Assembly: GCF_910596095.1 (NCBI RefSeq)
Contig: NC_056548.1
Location: forward strand, 8,519,151-8,583,150
DNA length: 64,000 nt
Direction: 5' to 3'
Origin: Thunnus maccoyii
Taxonomy: Eukaryota > Chordata > Actinopteri > Scombriformes > Scombridae
A model generated the notes under the pieces. The model searched no databases and was not told the DNA's origin. It saw only the letters and a list, made by a program, of their open reading frames with translations. The position numbers and the translations under genes were made by a program. Within the stretch, counting starts at the first letter, position 1. Each line of letters starts with the position of its first letter. Positions 13,901 through 25,165 of this stretch are shown here, one piece after another.

Positions 13901-16900
13901 TGAGTTTTAAATCTCGAAAAACTTGCAATATATACAGTCAAACACACTCTATATAGTTAACTGTTACACATACAGTATGTCAAGTACTTGCGTTATATGG
14001 AGTCAGTTCTGTGAAATTAGGCACTTTAGATTGACTGTTTCTAACCAAATCAATCAGCTGTCTCTTGTGATTGTGAATGCTATAAAGCTAACATGGTTAG
14101 TCAATTAATCACTTAATCAATTAGTAGATTTACAGATAATTAATTGTAAAAAAAAGTATTTTGATTACCAGTTAATTGTTTAAGTCATTTTTCAAGCAGA
14201 AATCCCAAATATTCTGTAGTCCTATTTACTAAAATGTGAGAATGATGCTTTTCTTTATCTCATGTAATAGTAAATTTATGATTTTAGGGTTTTAGGCTGT
14301 TGGTGGGACAAAATAAGCAAATTGAAGTTTCTTGGGCTTTAGGATATTGTGATGGACTATTTTCCCCTATTTCCTGACTTTCTACAGGCCAAATGATTAA
14401 GCGAATAAACAAGAAAATAATCAGCAGATTAACTGATAATAAAAATAACTTTAATAATAAAATATTCGTTTCAGCCCTTGTATGCTGGCAAAATTCATTT
14501 CCTTCACTGTTGAACAGGTTACTTCAATTTAGCAAAGTCCTCTGTCCAGTTATCTTACTGTTGAAGGAACCAAAACTGTGGAAAGACACTGACAAGTTGT
14601 ATGACATATTTAAATTCAGTATATACACAAGGTAGAGGAGTGTAGTTCAGTGTCAGTGGTTCACCTGGGTTGTTGTGCTGCTGACGTGTTCATTGACCAA
14701 ATTAAATGAAACATGTAAGGAGAGATATCTTCTCGATTTAACATACTGTACCTCCTCTTTTCAACTCCACATCCATGCCAGGTTTCTGCAGTGGCTCTTA
14801 CCCAAAATAGGACAAAACAAAACAAATAATCTTGTGTATTAAATAAAAAATAAACATGTATAGAAATGTATCACACACAGCAATTAAAATGTCTCTTACT
14901 TGAATCTTTTTCCATTGACTTTCATCTTTGTCTTTCTTTTTTCTCTCCTCAGGCTTCAGATGATACACACATCATGTTCATAAACACCATACACAATAAC
15001 GATTCGGACATTATAACAAGAAACTATATCAACATAACATTTGTGTGCCGCTACCCCATCAACTACATGGTCCAACAACCCAACGGGGAAAACATGATTA
15101 GAGTGGACGTCAGGTAAGTGTTCTTTAAAATCTAAACGTCTCCTGATCCGACTGTAAAATGATTTGGTGTTTACACGTGGCTCTGTTAATCTTCTCCTTA
15201 CAGAACCATCACTCTGAACACAGAGGACGGGAACTTCTCAGTGTCGATGTTACTGTACAAAGACGAAGCCTTTGAGAACAGATGGACTACTGTGCCATCA
15301 CTGACCCTGGATGATGACATTTTTGTGAAAGTTTTCATGGTAATTCACTTGGACTGACAAAGTCTATTGCTGTTTTTTTTATTAAAGAACTGAAGAATTA
15401 AAGAAAAACAAAGCATTTAAACTAAATTCATATACCTAACATGAAGGAATATGTTTGTTTTCGGATGTTCCAGGTTGTCTATGGATTATATTGGGTGTAA
15501 AATATAATCATATGTGGCTGAAATGCCTTTTTAAAATCTGTCCAGAGTTTTAACAATTTTCATTTTACAGGGAAAAACACATTTAAAACACAGACAAACA
15601 TTTAAAAATAGCTGCCTTACTATTGACAGCTATTTTTGGACCGGGTTGAGCACGTTGTTACAAGATATTAAGCAATATGTTGTGTTGCAGGATGTTCCAA
15701 GTAATGCTGGAAATCTAACCCTCCACCCGTGACAAAATAGTCATTTGAGTGCTGCTCTTCTCTGCCATGTTGATATAACCTCTTAGTACAGCTGTTGTTT
15801 ACTTATATGAGTCATCTTTTCGTAGCCCTTTATGGAAATGTATTTACCTTGTGTAAAGAATTACTCGACTGTCGCCCAACCTTGTCTGTCTCATAGATAC
15901 CGGCTCACCTGATGCTGCGTATGGAGAGATGCTGGGCTACACCGACTAGTGATCCATACAGCAACATTCAGTATACCTTCATCAGAGACAGGTTTGCTTC
16001 AGGACTGTTTAAACAAAAGCAGTTTGTATTGTGTAACATGAGCAAACAGGAGAAAACAAACTCATCTCATAACGGATGTAATGATTGAACCTTACAGCAG
16101 GCAAGACGTATTTTTTTCTGTTTCCATCTTGCAGCAGAAAAAGCAAAATAAGTGGGTTAGGATTTATATATTCACGCAACATACTTTATAGACGGTATTT
16201 TGAAACCTGCGGGCAGTCTAGACGTGTTATTTCACCACACTTCCAAATAGCACTTAGTCCTCTTATGGGAGCGCTGTTGAAATCTGAAATAAGAGAGTTT
16301 GTTGCTTAGAGAGCTGGCCAGACAACAACACTCAGCGCCCTGGTCATGTGACTGTTGCCTGAGAGGCCATATGTGTTTCAGTTCAACAGCTGTGCATGTC
16401 CTTGACAACCAGGCAGTATTTGGTACTGTTAGCAACAGCACAGCAATGACATGCACCATGAGGGAAAAGAAAACACTCAAACAAATCTGTCTATGGCTGT
16501 GTTGAATCGCTGCACATAATATTTACATTATTTTCATCACTTTGCAATTAATCAGACCAGCTCAAATCTGTTCTGTAAATACTAGTTAAATAACCCCCCC
16601 ACCCCCATTTCTCTATTTGTAAAGTACAGTATTTCACTCTAACCTCACTACCACCAGGCCTCCCTGACTTCTTTGTCTCCCTCCCTCCCCCCCATTAAGC
16701 TGCCCGCTGCTGACAAACGAACAAACCCTGAGTGTGCTGAAGAATGGCCAGGGTCCAGAGGCCATGTTCAGGATTCAAATGTTCAAGTTTGTGGGCAGCT
16801 CTTACAGCAACGTCTTCCTTCACTGCAACGTCCAGATCTGCCACAACGCGCCGGGGCTGTGCCAGCCCGTGAGTGAGCTTAACACCCATTCCTCTAACTG

Positions 16901-17507
16901 GTAGTCAGATGCCAGTTCAGACAAGTAGCCTATGTGCAGATCCTTAATATAGACGCAACAGCCTATAATTGTTTTTCAGCCATGTGAGCTAGCAGTTAAG
17001 CTGTCCTTATTTGAAATACACGACTATCTGACCGTGAAGCTTATAGCATCTTTGTTTCTTTCATGTTTTACTACTATTTGCCAGAACTGTTCCAGTGAAG
17101 ATGGATTAATGAGGACGCGGAGAGACATCCCTCTGTCCCACACAGTGTCTTATGGACCAATCAGACGACTACTAAACAATAGTGAAAAGCCCAAACTAAG
17201 TATGTTTTTACCTTTTCTATAATCTCTCTTAACTTGTATCGATTGTAGAGCTTCAGCTTTTAAACCTTCAAAGCGCCTAGATGCTAGATACCATATTCAC
17301 ATGCAAATTGTGGCACCACCTTCCCCTGCAGACACAGGCGGAGTCCCTCCTGTGGAGACCTTTGTCCTCGCAGGGCTGCTGGTCGTCTTGCTGCTGATCA
17401 CGGGGGTGTTTGGGAGGCTGTGGCTTCGTTCCAGACGTTTCTACCCAGCGCAAGAGGCACAGCTCACCTTGTCCAACATTCACCACATCTCGGAGGTGGC
17501 CTCATGA
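10952..17507 (+). CDS. ZP-domain single-pass membrane glycoprotein (uromodulin/GP2/tectorin-type ZP module), family member not assigned
   Basis: Nine exons: 10952-11042, 11914-12002, 12113-12214, 14953-15113, 15204-15339, 15897-15991, 16700-16868, 17085-17199, 17332-17507. They total 1134 nt, in frame, 377 residues. Layout: signal peptide 1-22 (hydrophobic, cut near SSA), ZP-N with four cysteines (C38, C71, C90, C126), ZP-C with six cysteines from the ERCW segment to QPNCSS (283), a furin-type site RTRR at 291-294, a hydrophobic helix at about 330-352, and a short cytoplasmic tail. Several N-glycosylation sequons are present (NET, NLS, NDS, NIT, NFS, NCS). ZP modules polymerise extracellularly after cleavage at such a site, so the mature product is probably a secreted or membrane-released filament protein. 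There is no EGF, CUB or trefoil domain, unlike uromodulin or CUZD1. The start ATG has a purine at -3 and directly precedes the signal peptide. Paralogue identity is open. Confidence 0.85.
11275..11675 (+). repeat. Interspersed repeat family B (hAT-MITE-like) in ZP gene intron 1
   Basis: Starts near AGTGGCGGTACTAAGTATTC and continues through CAGATCCTTTAGTAAAAGTA, CAAGTCCTGCATTCAAAATC and GATAAATGTAGTGG before ending near AAATGGAAATACT. The same block order recurs at 17690, 31655, 33379 and 43238. Closeness to the family pattern is from memory. Confidence 0.75.
13748..13767 (+). repeat. (CTC)n microsatellite
   Basis: Six to seven uninterrupted CTC units inside intron 3 of the ZP gene. Confidence 0.85.
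14095..14480 (-). repeat. Interspersed repeat family A, reverse orientation
   Basis: Opens with AT-rich TCAATTAATCACTTAATC and closes with CGTTTCAGCCCTTG, the reverse complement of the family A start. The internal GGACAAAATAAG and CTTGGGCTTTAGG blocks match the same family in reverse. Confidence 0.7.
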
Positions 17508-17643
17508 ATCAGGGACCTTTTTAGAGCTGACAAATGGACATAGAAAAACACACATTTGCACATGTGTGATTTATGATAAAAATGAAAATCTTGCAAATGT
17601 TTCTCTTTATAAAATGATTTTCTTCATTTGTAAGAAATCAACT

Positions 17644-17649
17644 AATAAA
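17644..17649 (+). terminator. Polyadenylation signal of the ZP gene
   Basis: AATAAA 137 bases after the stop codon at 17505-17507, giving a short 3' UTR. Confidence 0.6.
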
Positions 17650-17689
17650 AGGTCTCCATCAATTGTTGTCCCTAATTTAATTCTCAGTG

Positions 17690-18050
17690 GTGAGTATATT
17701 TACTGAAGTGCTGTACTTATGTATATCAAAATGGTACTTATACTTAAACTACATTATACTTCTATTCCACTACATTGCAGAGAGAAATATAATACTTTTT
17801 ACTTAAAAACTACCCAAGAGTATAAAGTAGTTAGAAATAGCTCCACCTTGACCAGCTACAGTATTAAATGGTTCTTTCACAGCAAAGCATCAGTAATAAT
17901 CCAATAATATATTACACTCTGAGAAGAGCCAATCTGCCTCGTAATGAGTATTTTTACATTTGATACTTTAAAAAAAGTACATTTTGCTGCTCATATTTTT
18001 GTACATCTACTTAAGTAAAAGTTTAAATGCAGGGATTTTAAATGTGTAAT
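17690..18050 (-). repeat. Interspersed repeat family B, reverse orientation
   Basis: Reads TATTCCACTACATTGCAGAG, then AGCTCCACCTTGACCAGCTA and ACATCTACTTAAGTAAAAG, the reverse complement of family B. It begins about 40 bases after the ZP gene polyadenylation signal. Confidence 0.7.
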
Positions 18051-18556
18051 TATTACTTTTAATTAAAGCATAAGGTTGAGTTTATTCTATATTTTTCTTA
18101 CTGTCAAAAAGAAAAAAACCCAACAGTGTGCAAGTCTGTTTCTCTGTGCTTCCCTAACTTGTCTGAGACACTCAGACCCAAGTCCATTCATGCCCTCTTA
18201 AGATGTAAATCTATAAATAAAAATGGTCACAAATATATAGTTTAATTTTTAATGAAGGCTAAATGATTTTCTAAAACAGCTGAGCTCTAGTTTTTAGCAA
18301 AGGTTAGTCCAACGTGACTAAATAGTGCATTCGTTAGGGACTATTTCAGCCATGGATTAATACACATTAGTGAGTATTTGCGTCACCTCGAAAGGGTAAC
18401 TGACCCAAAACAAACTACTGTGCCTGTTTTCATGTTAATGTGGGAACATGTCACCCAGTGCAACCGTGTGACTCTTGTGTTTTTAATAGTTGGTGTGAAG
18501 GCACAGAGCAGCAAGCTATATCAGGCACTGGCTACACAGGCAAGTTAGTAGGATAT

Positions 18557-18890
18557 CAGAATCAGAATCAGCTTTATTGACCAAGTATGTTAGGAATTTG
18601 ACTCCAGTTTCTAGTGGCTCTCAATGTACTTACACACAACAATCTTCAGAAAGATACACAAGGACAACAAGCCAAACAAAGATAATTAAACATAAGCATT
18701 TCACTATTATGTGCAAGCAAACGGGTGAAAAATACATACATATAGAAACAAGTGGACAACAATGTACAACATCTATATACAGGTGAAACCATATCTGTGA
18801 ATTGTAAGCAGAATACAAATAGTGCAAAAGTGTGGAAGAGTGCAAATAGATCGGAAATAAATATTGAATGGAGTGCTGGAATGAATATTG
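18557..18890 (+). repeat. Interspersed repeat starting CAGAATCAGAATCAGCTTTA
   Basis: The opening block plus TTGACCAAGTATGT, GGAATTTGACTCCAGTTT and the distal GTGCAAAAGTGTGGAAGAGT are a combination I associate with a very common percomorph interspersed repeat. No coding capacity is seen and the element class is unknown to me. Confidence 0.6.
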
Positions 18891-19237
18891 TATGGGTAAA
18901 AACACATATACAATATCAATAATAATTTGTGTCTATGTTTTTTTTTCACAAAAAATTCAACTACATAGTCAGAAATTCTTAAAATTACATTTACTCCTCC
19001 CTTAAAAATCCAGAATCAATGAATTTGTAGATGTTTTGATTTTCAAAAGTCTAACTGTTGGACACAGGATGTCTCCTTCACTGAAAAGTCCATCCTCAGT
19101 GTTTGTGCACTGGATACTTCAAGTTTCCACGTAACACTTGTGTATGTTGTATACTAGACCATGACTGTCTTAAACTAGTTGTGATGTCACAAATCATGCT
19201 CATAGATACGCCCCTTTAACTTAGATTCTTCAGTGAG

Positions 19238-19389
19238 CACAGAGAAACTTTCCACTTTCAGCAGATGAATGTGTCTTGTTCCTACATTTGGATGTTTGAG
19301 CTTCACTGTGCAGAATGATGTCTGTGCATAGTTTGACACTGAAAGACTGTTTATATATTCATCTGCTGAAAGTGGAAAGTTTCTCTGTG
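19238..19389. repeat. Perfect 33-bp inverted repeat (palindrome with 86-bp spacer)
   Basis: Arm 19238-19270 (starting CACAGAGAAACTTTCCACTT) is exactly the reverse complement of arm 19357-19389 (ending GAAAGTTTCTCTGTG). The spacer is 86 bases and is not itself palindromic. Arms of this identity suggest either a young foldback/MITE-type insertion or gene conversion between arms. No flanking target duplication is evident by eye. Confidence 0.85.
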
Positions 19390-19869
19390 TTGGGCCTAGT
19401 TTGGAAGCCAATCGTGGTCCAGTATGAAAGCCTCCAGTGTAAATACACTGAGAATGTACCTTAAAGTGAAGTAAAAGACATCTTGGGTCCAGAAGTTAAA
19501 CTTTTGCAATGAAAAATATTTGCATGCTCATAGATTCTGGATATTTAGTGAGGGAGAAGGAATATATGCCACTTTTAGGATTTTAACATAGTAATTATAC
19601 ATTTTTTGTGGGAAAAAACATATCAGACACACATTATTGTTCCAAGCAGATCATTTTTATAAGTCTTAATACATGTGTGGAGGAGATCTTAGTACCTTTT
19701 CTACCACTGATTTCTCCTATATATAGATTTATAAGTAATTTGAATTGCCTGGCAAAGAGACTGTATTCATTAAAATCCAAAAACAACAGCACAGACATTT
19801 CATGAGTGATTGCATGTAAAACTGGCCTCAGGGTATTCCCCAGTCTGTCTATTTCAGTGCTGTCTCACA

Positions 19870-20151
19870 GCTCTGCGGTTCTGCGTCCATAAACCGGCCG
19901 TCGACGTGATGACGTAGAGGTGCGGCGTCCCACAGCAGGATCAACACAAACGCCGACCGACCGACTCAGAGCAGCGAAGGTCTCAGAGCCGAAGAACCAA
20001 CTGCAGCCAGTTCATATAAAAATAAGATTTGGACTCATTCGATACGGCGGGATGCTTATGAAAGTGTAGTTTCCGTGTTTGTTGGTGTCGACGGAGCTGA
20101 TAGAAGTCAAAAAATACAATTAAAAGAAACTCGGGGAGCCCCGTAATTCGG
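19870..20151 (+). promoter_or_regulatory. fbxo30: fbxo30 promoter and noncoding first exon
   Basis: A CpG-rich block (CGGCCGTCGACG at about 19895, GCGGCGTCC, repeated CGACCGAC) stands out from AT-rich surroundings. It includes a CREB/ATF-like TGACGT at 19910-19915. A splice donor (CGG then GTAAGC) follows at 20151/20152 and matches the acceptor at 21018-21019, so the first exon ends at 20151. The exact transcription start is not determinable. Confidence 0.65.
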
Positions 20152-20854
20152 GTAAGCAGTTTCTGGAAGCTACCAGCTAGCTAACTGAGCAGGCTAACAA
20201 GTGTAGCAGCGAAGCTAGTTGGCTGGCCATATTGTTGATGTTCTTTTGTTTTACAAAGTTTTGTATCTCACTTGTTAAGCTTTGTCCGTCGTGCACTTAT
20301 CATAAAAACTAGTTTTAGTAGTTTAACACAATAAGGTCCCATACTATTGGTGTTAAAACTATAATTGGTTATAATTGTTGGAAACAGCCGGTGTTGTGTT
20401 GTTTGTGTTTTTAGCTATGCTTGCGTAATTTAGCTAGCTGTTGCTGACCAAAGACTTGAACAATAGCTCTCCTGTGTGGCATTGCGGTTTGGACTTGCAT
20501 CAGATCTTTAAATAATTGTTTTGTGTCAATTAAGCCAGCTTTATTTATCCTAACTAATCCCTACATTCAAGCAACGCAAACAAGTAATGACTCAGAGGTA
20601 TTTTACTTAGTGGGTTTGTTGCGCACAACTTTTTGAACTTCTTAAGGGGTTGACTCACTTGTCACCAAACTCCATGAATGAAGAGCAGCCTCTCAGAGCC
20701 TAAAGGTGAGGGTTCAGATTTGCCTTGAAGCCCTGGAAGAACCGGTGTCACCATGTAACCTAAGAGGAGTGTTGTGAAATGTGACTGAACAGCATAAAGA
20801 TCTAGTAAACATGTACATGTGTAGTTACAAAATACTGTGCAGGCATGGGACCTC

Positions 20855-20855
<1 letters not shown>

Positions 20856-20892
<37 letters not shown>
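20856..20892 (+). repeat. (TG)n microsatellite in fbxo30 intron 1
   Basis: About 18 uninterrupted TG units, 127 bases upstream of the second-exon acceptor. It accounts for the poly-Val/Cys and His/Thr open frames on the two strands. Confidence 0.95.
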
Positions 20893-20895
<3 letters not shown>

Positions 20896-21081
20896 GTTGG
20901 ACGGTTGCATGTTATGCTCCCGCTGACCAATCTGTATGCTTACTGAATAAATATTTGCCATGGCATGCGTGTACTTTGTCAAGGCTTGTGATACAAATAT
21001 GTTTATGTCTTTGTTTCAGGGTTGAACTCTTCACCCCTTTTCCCTGCCAGAATCAGTTGGGCAAGGAGAAATCAAGTCAAA

Positions 21082-23405
21082 ATGGAGAATCTGCACCCCC
21101 ACTGCCTTAAATGCATCAACAGAAGATGCATGGTAAGACCAGAGACCGGTGTTTCCTGCGACCTCATTGGCTGCCCCCTTGTCTGTGGGGCAGTTTTCCA
21201 CTCGTGCAAGCTAGAGGAACATCGTTTACTGTGTCCGTATGAACGGCTGCCATGCCTAAACAGTGGGTTTGGCTGCCCGTTCTCTATCGCAAGGATCAAG
21301 ATGGCACAACACCTTGAGACTTGCCCAGCAAGTATAGTGTGTTGTACTATGGAGTGGAACCGCTGGCCCGTGAGCTACGCCGATCGCAAGTCCTATGAAA
21401 ACTTGAGCAAAGACTTTGATGAGGTGGAGCAGCTAGACATGGCCCTGGCCCTGCAGGATCAGAGGATGCTATTAGAGTCCCTGAAAGTCACGACCACTGT
21501 GTCAAAGAACGGAGATAAGGAAGTGGATGAAAGTGACAAAATGGCCACAGCATCAAGTGTAACAGAGACAGTGTTGGGTAATGGAACAATGGAAATGGAA
21601 GAGGAGCCTTATAACGAGTTGTATAGGGCCTCAGTGGAGACAAGTAGAAGTTTAGCAGCAGCCTTGGACATTCTCACTAATTCTAAGGATATTGAAGTAA
21701 TTGTTGGAAATTTGAATGGGGAAAAGACAGATAAGAACGGCGAACTCCACAATGGGGAAAATGGTGACTGTCACACTGATTATGTTGCTGAAGGTGGAAA
21801 GAATGTAGATATGCAAGAGAGTGACTCTGATTCAGATTGTGAGCTCGGAGCAGTGGGTGGAGTGGATTGCGCAGTGGGGACGGATGGAGATGATGGCATC
21901 AGCTGGGCAGAAGAAAATGATTTTGTGGAGTTGTTTTTTGAAGAGAAAGAAGACCTTATCAGCGAGCCAGTAAACGGTTCCAACCTCGTCTGGCCAGAGA
22001 TGCCTCAAAATTACATGCCTGTTGTAGCACTGGAACCTCCAGTTCCTCAGCAAGCACCACTTTCACCTCCACTGCCATTCCTGCTGTCTGATCACGTAAG
22101 AAACAACTTCTTACAACATTTGCCCTCTGAACTCAGGTATAGGTGCTTGGAGCGCAAACTACAGAATGTAGAAGTGCTTAGAGGGATAAGTATGTTTACA
22201 TTTAACGGACGCCGGGCTCTGCTGTCAGACCCATACTTGTTCAGAGCAAAGATGGAGGACAAGGCAGTAGACACATCTGACCTGGAAGTAGCAGACGACC
22301 CCATGGGCCTCCACGGCATTGATCTCATCACTGCTGCATTGCTCTTTTGCCTCGGTGACTCTCCGGGAGGCCGAGGTATCTCAGACAGCAGGTTTGTAGA
22401 TGGCTACCACATTGATTTTGGTACGCAGACATTCTCCTTTCCTTCAGCCATTCTCGCAACCAACACCATGGTCGGGGATATCGCTTCGGCCTCGGCGTGC
22501 GATCACGCCAGCCCACAGCTTTCCAACCCAAGCCCCTTCCACACTCTTAGACTGGACCTGGTGCTTGAATGTGTGGCTCGATACCAAACCAAGCAGCGCT
22601 CCATGTTCACATTTGTGTGTGGGCAGTTGTTCCGGCGGGATGAGTTCTCGTCTCATTTCAAAAATGTTCACGGGGATATCCACGCTGGACTCAATGGTTG
22701 GATGGAGCAACGCTGCCCCTTGGCCTATTATGGCTGCACCTACTCCCAAAGACGATTCTGCCCGTCAGTACAGGGCTTCCGAATCATCCACGACAGGCAC
22801 CTCGGCTCTTTTGGGGTTCAGCCTGGTCAACCTCTAAAGACTGGGGTCCCAAGAAACACCTGCCACTTTGGCTCCAAGTGCGATCAGTTCAGCGGTCTTC
22901 CATTTGAGGTGTTGCAACATGTAGCAAGCTTCCTGGACAGCTTCAGCTTGTGTCAGCTGTCCAGAGTGTCCCGCACCATGAGGGATGTGTGTGCCAGCCT
23001 GCTCCAGATGCGTGGCATGGTCGTCCTGCTGTGGGAGAAGAAACGGCGTGCTGATGGGTCTCCTTCATGGCAGATCACAGACAAGGTTAGTTATTATTAT
23101 TATTTTAATAAACACATTTGATAATCAGCATCACGCGCCTGCTGTGTTGCTATAGCTGTAATGCATGAGAAGTAATAGTCAATTCGTTTTTTGTCCTTCA
23201 GGTGTGGAGATTCAGCACAGCTTTCGGTACAGTGAACGAGTGGAAGTTTGCCAACATTGCCAGCATGGCCGACCACCTCAAAAAGTGCAAGTTCAATACG
23301 ATTGCCCGTCGGGAGGAGGCGATCCCTCTGCCATGCATGTGTTTCACCAGAGAGCTCACAAAAGAAGGGAGGTGTTTACGTTCAGTTCTCAAACCAGTAG
23401 CATAA
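21082..23405 (+). CDS. fbxo30: FBXO30, F-box only protein 30 (735 residues)
   Basis: Substrate receptor of an SCF (SKP1-CUL1-F-box) ubiquitin ligase, known in mammals as MUSA1 and linked to muscle atrophy control. Coding exons 21082-23085 and 23202-23405 (668 codons, then 67 plus stop TAA). The N-terminal TRAF-type zinc-finger region spans about residues 8-100, with paired cysteines and histidines such as CLKC, FHSC and CPYERLPC. Next comes the highly conserved MEWNRWPVSYADRKSYENLS. An acidic, poorly conserved linker runs at about 140-400. A conserved central block from KAVDTSDLEVADDPMG onward includes FTFVCGQLFRR and HFKNVHGDIHAGLNGWMEQR. The F-box is at about 604-650 (LPFEVLQHVASFLDSF). The C-terminal exon has the family's WRFSTAF and HLKKC segments. 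The ATG at 21082 has a good Kozak context (AAAATGG) and matches the family start; in-frame codons upstream are 5' UTR. Confidence 0.96.
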
Positions 23406-24875
23406 GCGATCCTTTTAATATAAAGTGAGCTTTTTGACATTTGAGACCATCAGAACTCAAATACAGATGTATTTTCCCCCAGTGTTTACAGATGTTAGAA
23501 ATACCAGTCACTCCCAACCTCAAAAAGAAAAAACTCCTGGTTGGAAGTCAGAAACTGTTTGTTCTTTGCTTCACAGTGAAAGAAAATTTTCACACCCATA
23601 AATAAGACAAAGCCAGTGTTGGGCCGATTAATTTTTCAGGCTGACATGCTGCAATCACAAGTCGGCACTGTAAACAAGCTGATTGAAGAGCGAGCCTTGT
23701 ATCTTCCACTCACTGGATTTATGAATACCAGTGTTGTACCCTTATCTACTCTGACTTTGTGTAAATAATCAGATGTTTTGATGTAGGATTTTTTATTTTT
23801 ATATCAAAAAGTCAGTACTGTGCTACATTGGAGGTAAGAGTAGAGCCTTAACTTGTGATACACTTGATCTTCTAGTCATGAGGTTGTTCAGAATATCTCG
23901 GTGAGATTTCTCAGCTGCTTCTAGCTGGAACAGTTTACTGGTATCTTGCACGGTTTTATATCTTATCCTGATACCTAGAGCGACCATATGTGTACTACTT
24001 AGAGCTCATAGATTTCATGGCTTTAATTCTCCATTTTAAGACTGACCAAACATCTGTTGTAGCTGTGCACAATGTATGCCGTTTTACAGGCCGAATATAT
24101 TCACTGTGGTTGTTGACTTCTGTTCACCAGCATAAGCATGTCACCATCATGTTTGGTGTTTTTTAAATGTAGTGTGTTTTGTGGTTTGGCACATGCTGCT
24201 CAAGTTATATCCATAACAAAGGTGGTCCATCTTTCTTGTATCTCACTTCTGACTAATGGGCTGGCATGTTAGTCAAGTGAGAGATGAAATAACACTATTC
24301 ACCAGCCAAATGGCAGTACTGTTTAGCTGTGGTTGGCTTGTGGTTTGTCTCTTCTACTAGCTACTTTGATGCGTAACCAGCAATTGTTTGTAGGTTCTCT
24401 TATCCAAAAAAGTGTAACAACTAGTAAAACGATGAATGTACTCAGTGAGTTTAAGAATCCATCAGTGACTGTGGTTAGTGAGCAGAAAACTCTGTTTCCT
24501 TCCCTCAGTGTCAGACCTCAAAAAAACAAACCCTGCAGGCCAGGTGTTAAGAAGTATAACGGGCACACGCTTCCCTCCAACTAATGAACATCACTAATTA
24601 TGTTTATAATCATTATTTATCATGGTTGAAATTTATTTTTGGCACTCCACTGTGTTCAAATGTTAGTGTCTCAGGGTTTTAGCATGAAGCTTTGTCAGTA
24701 GGTGCTGACCAACACTAGCAGTGGATTGTGTTTAGTCAAGAAAACAGCTGACAGTAACACATTGTCACATACTCGTCAGCTACTTGATTATTGTGCGGTC
24801 TTAGAACTGACTGGTGTACCGCTCAGTATTATTATAACATAATAGTGTGTGTTGCAGTGCTGGACTAACATATTA

Positions 24876-25165
24876 CAGTGCATTCAAAAAGTAATCACAC
24901 CCCTTTCACTTTTTCCACATTTTGTTACGTTGCAGCCTTTCATTTTTTTTACCCTTCATCTACTCTCAATACCCTGGAGTGACAAATGACAAAGTGAAAA
25001 CAGGATTTTAGAAAATTTTTGCAAATTTTTTAAAAAGGAAACACTGAAATATCACATTGACATTCAGACCCTTTACTCAGTACATAGTTTAAGCACCTTT
25101 TGGTAGCGATTACAGCCTCAAGTCTTCTTGGGTATGACGCGACAAGCTTTGCACACCTGGAGTCC
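24876..25165 (+). mobile_element. Tc1/mariner-type element end fragment (nonautonomous scrap)
   Basis: Starts CAGTGCATTCAAAAAGTAAT just after a TA dinucleotide. It continues with CTTTTTCCACATTTTGTTAC, GTTGCAGCCTTTCAT, GACAAAGTGAAAACAGGATT, CAGACCCTTTACTCAGTAC and GATTACAGCCTCAAGTCTTC, the order of a fish Tc1-like element's left end. It stops near CACACCTGGAGT, before any transposase, so it is a truncated end. Tc1 elements insert at TA, which fits the left boundary. Confidence 0.75.

Larger units (their letters stand above)
12215..14952. other. Large intron 3 of the ZP gene
   Basis: This 2.7 kb intron holds a family A repeat (14095-14480) and a short CTC tract (13748-13767). The GC-richer part at about 12650-13700 has small open frames but no codon-like conservation that I can recognise. 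A regulatory element there is possible but unsupported. Confidence 0.5.
17650..19870. other. Intergenic interval between the ZP gene and fbxo30
   Basis: Holds a family B repeat (17690-18050), a second interspersed repeat (18557-18890) and a perfect inverted repeat (19238-19389). The remaining sequence (18050-18556, 18891-19237, 19390-19870) is AT-rich and I see no gene in it. Confidence 0.6.

Noticed and set aside
21022-21081. In-frame upstream extension of FBXO30
   Set aside because: No ATG starts it; the family start matches ATG 21082 with a good context.
20781-21110. Open frame with poly-Cys-Val tract and its minus-strand His-Thr partner
   Set aside because: Both are translations of the (TG)n microsatellite in fbxo30 intron 1.
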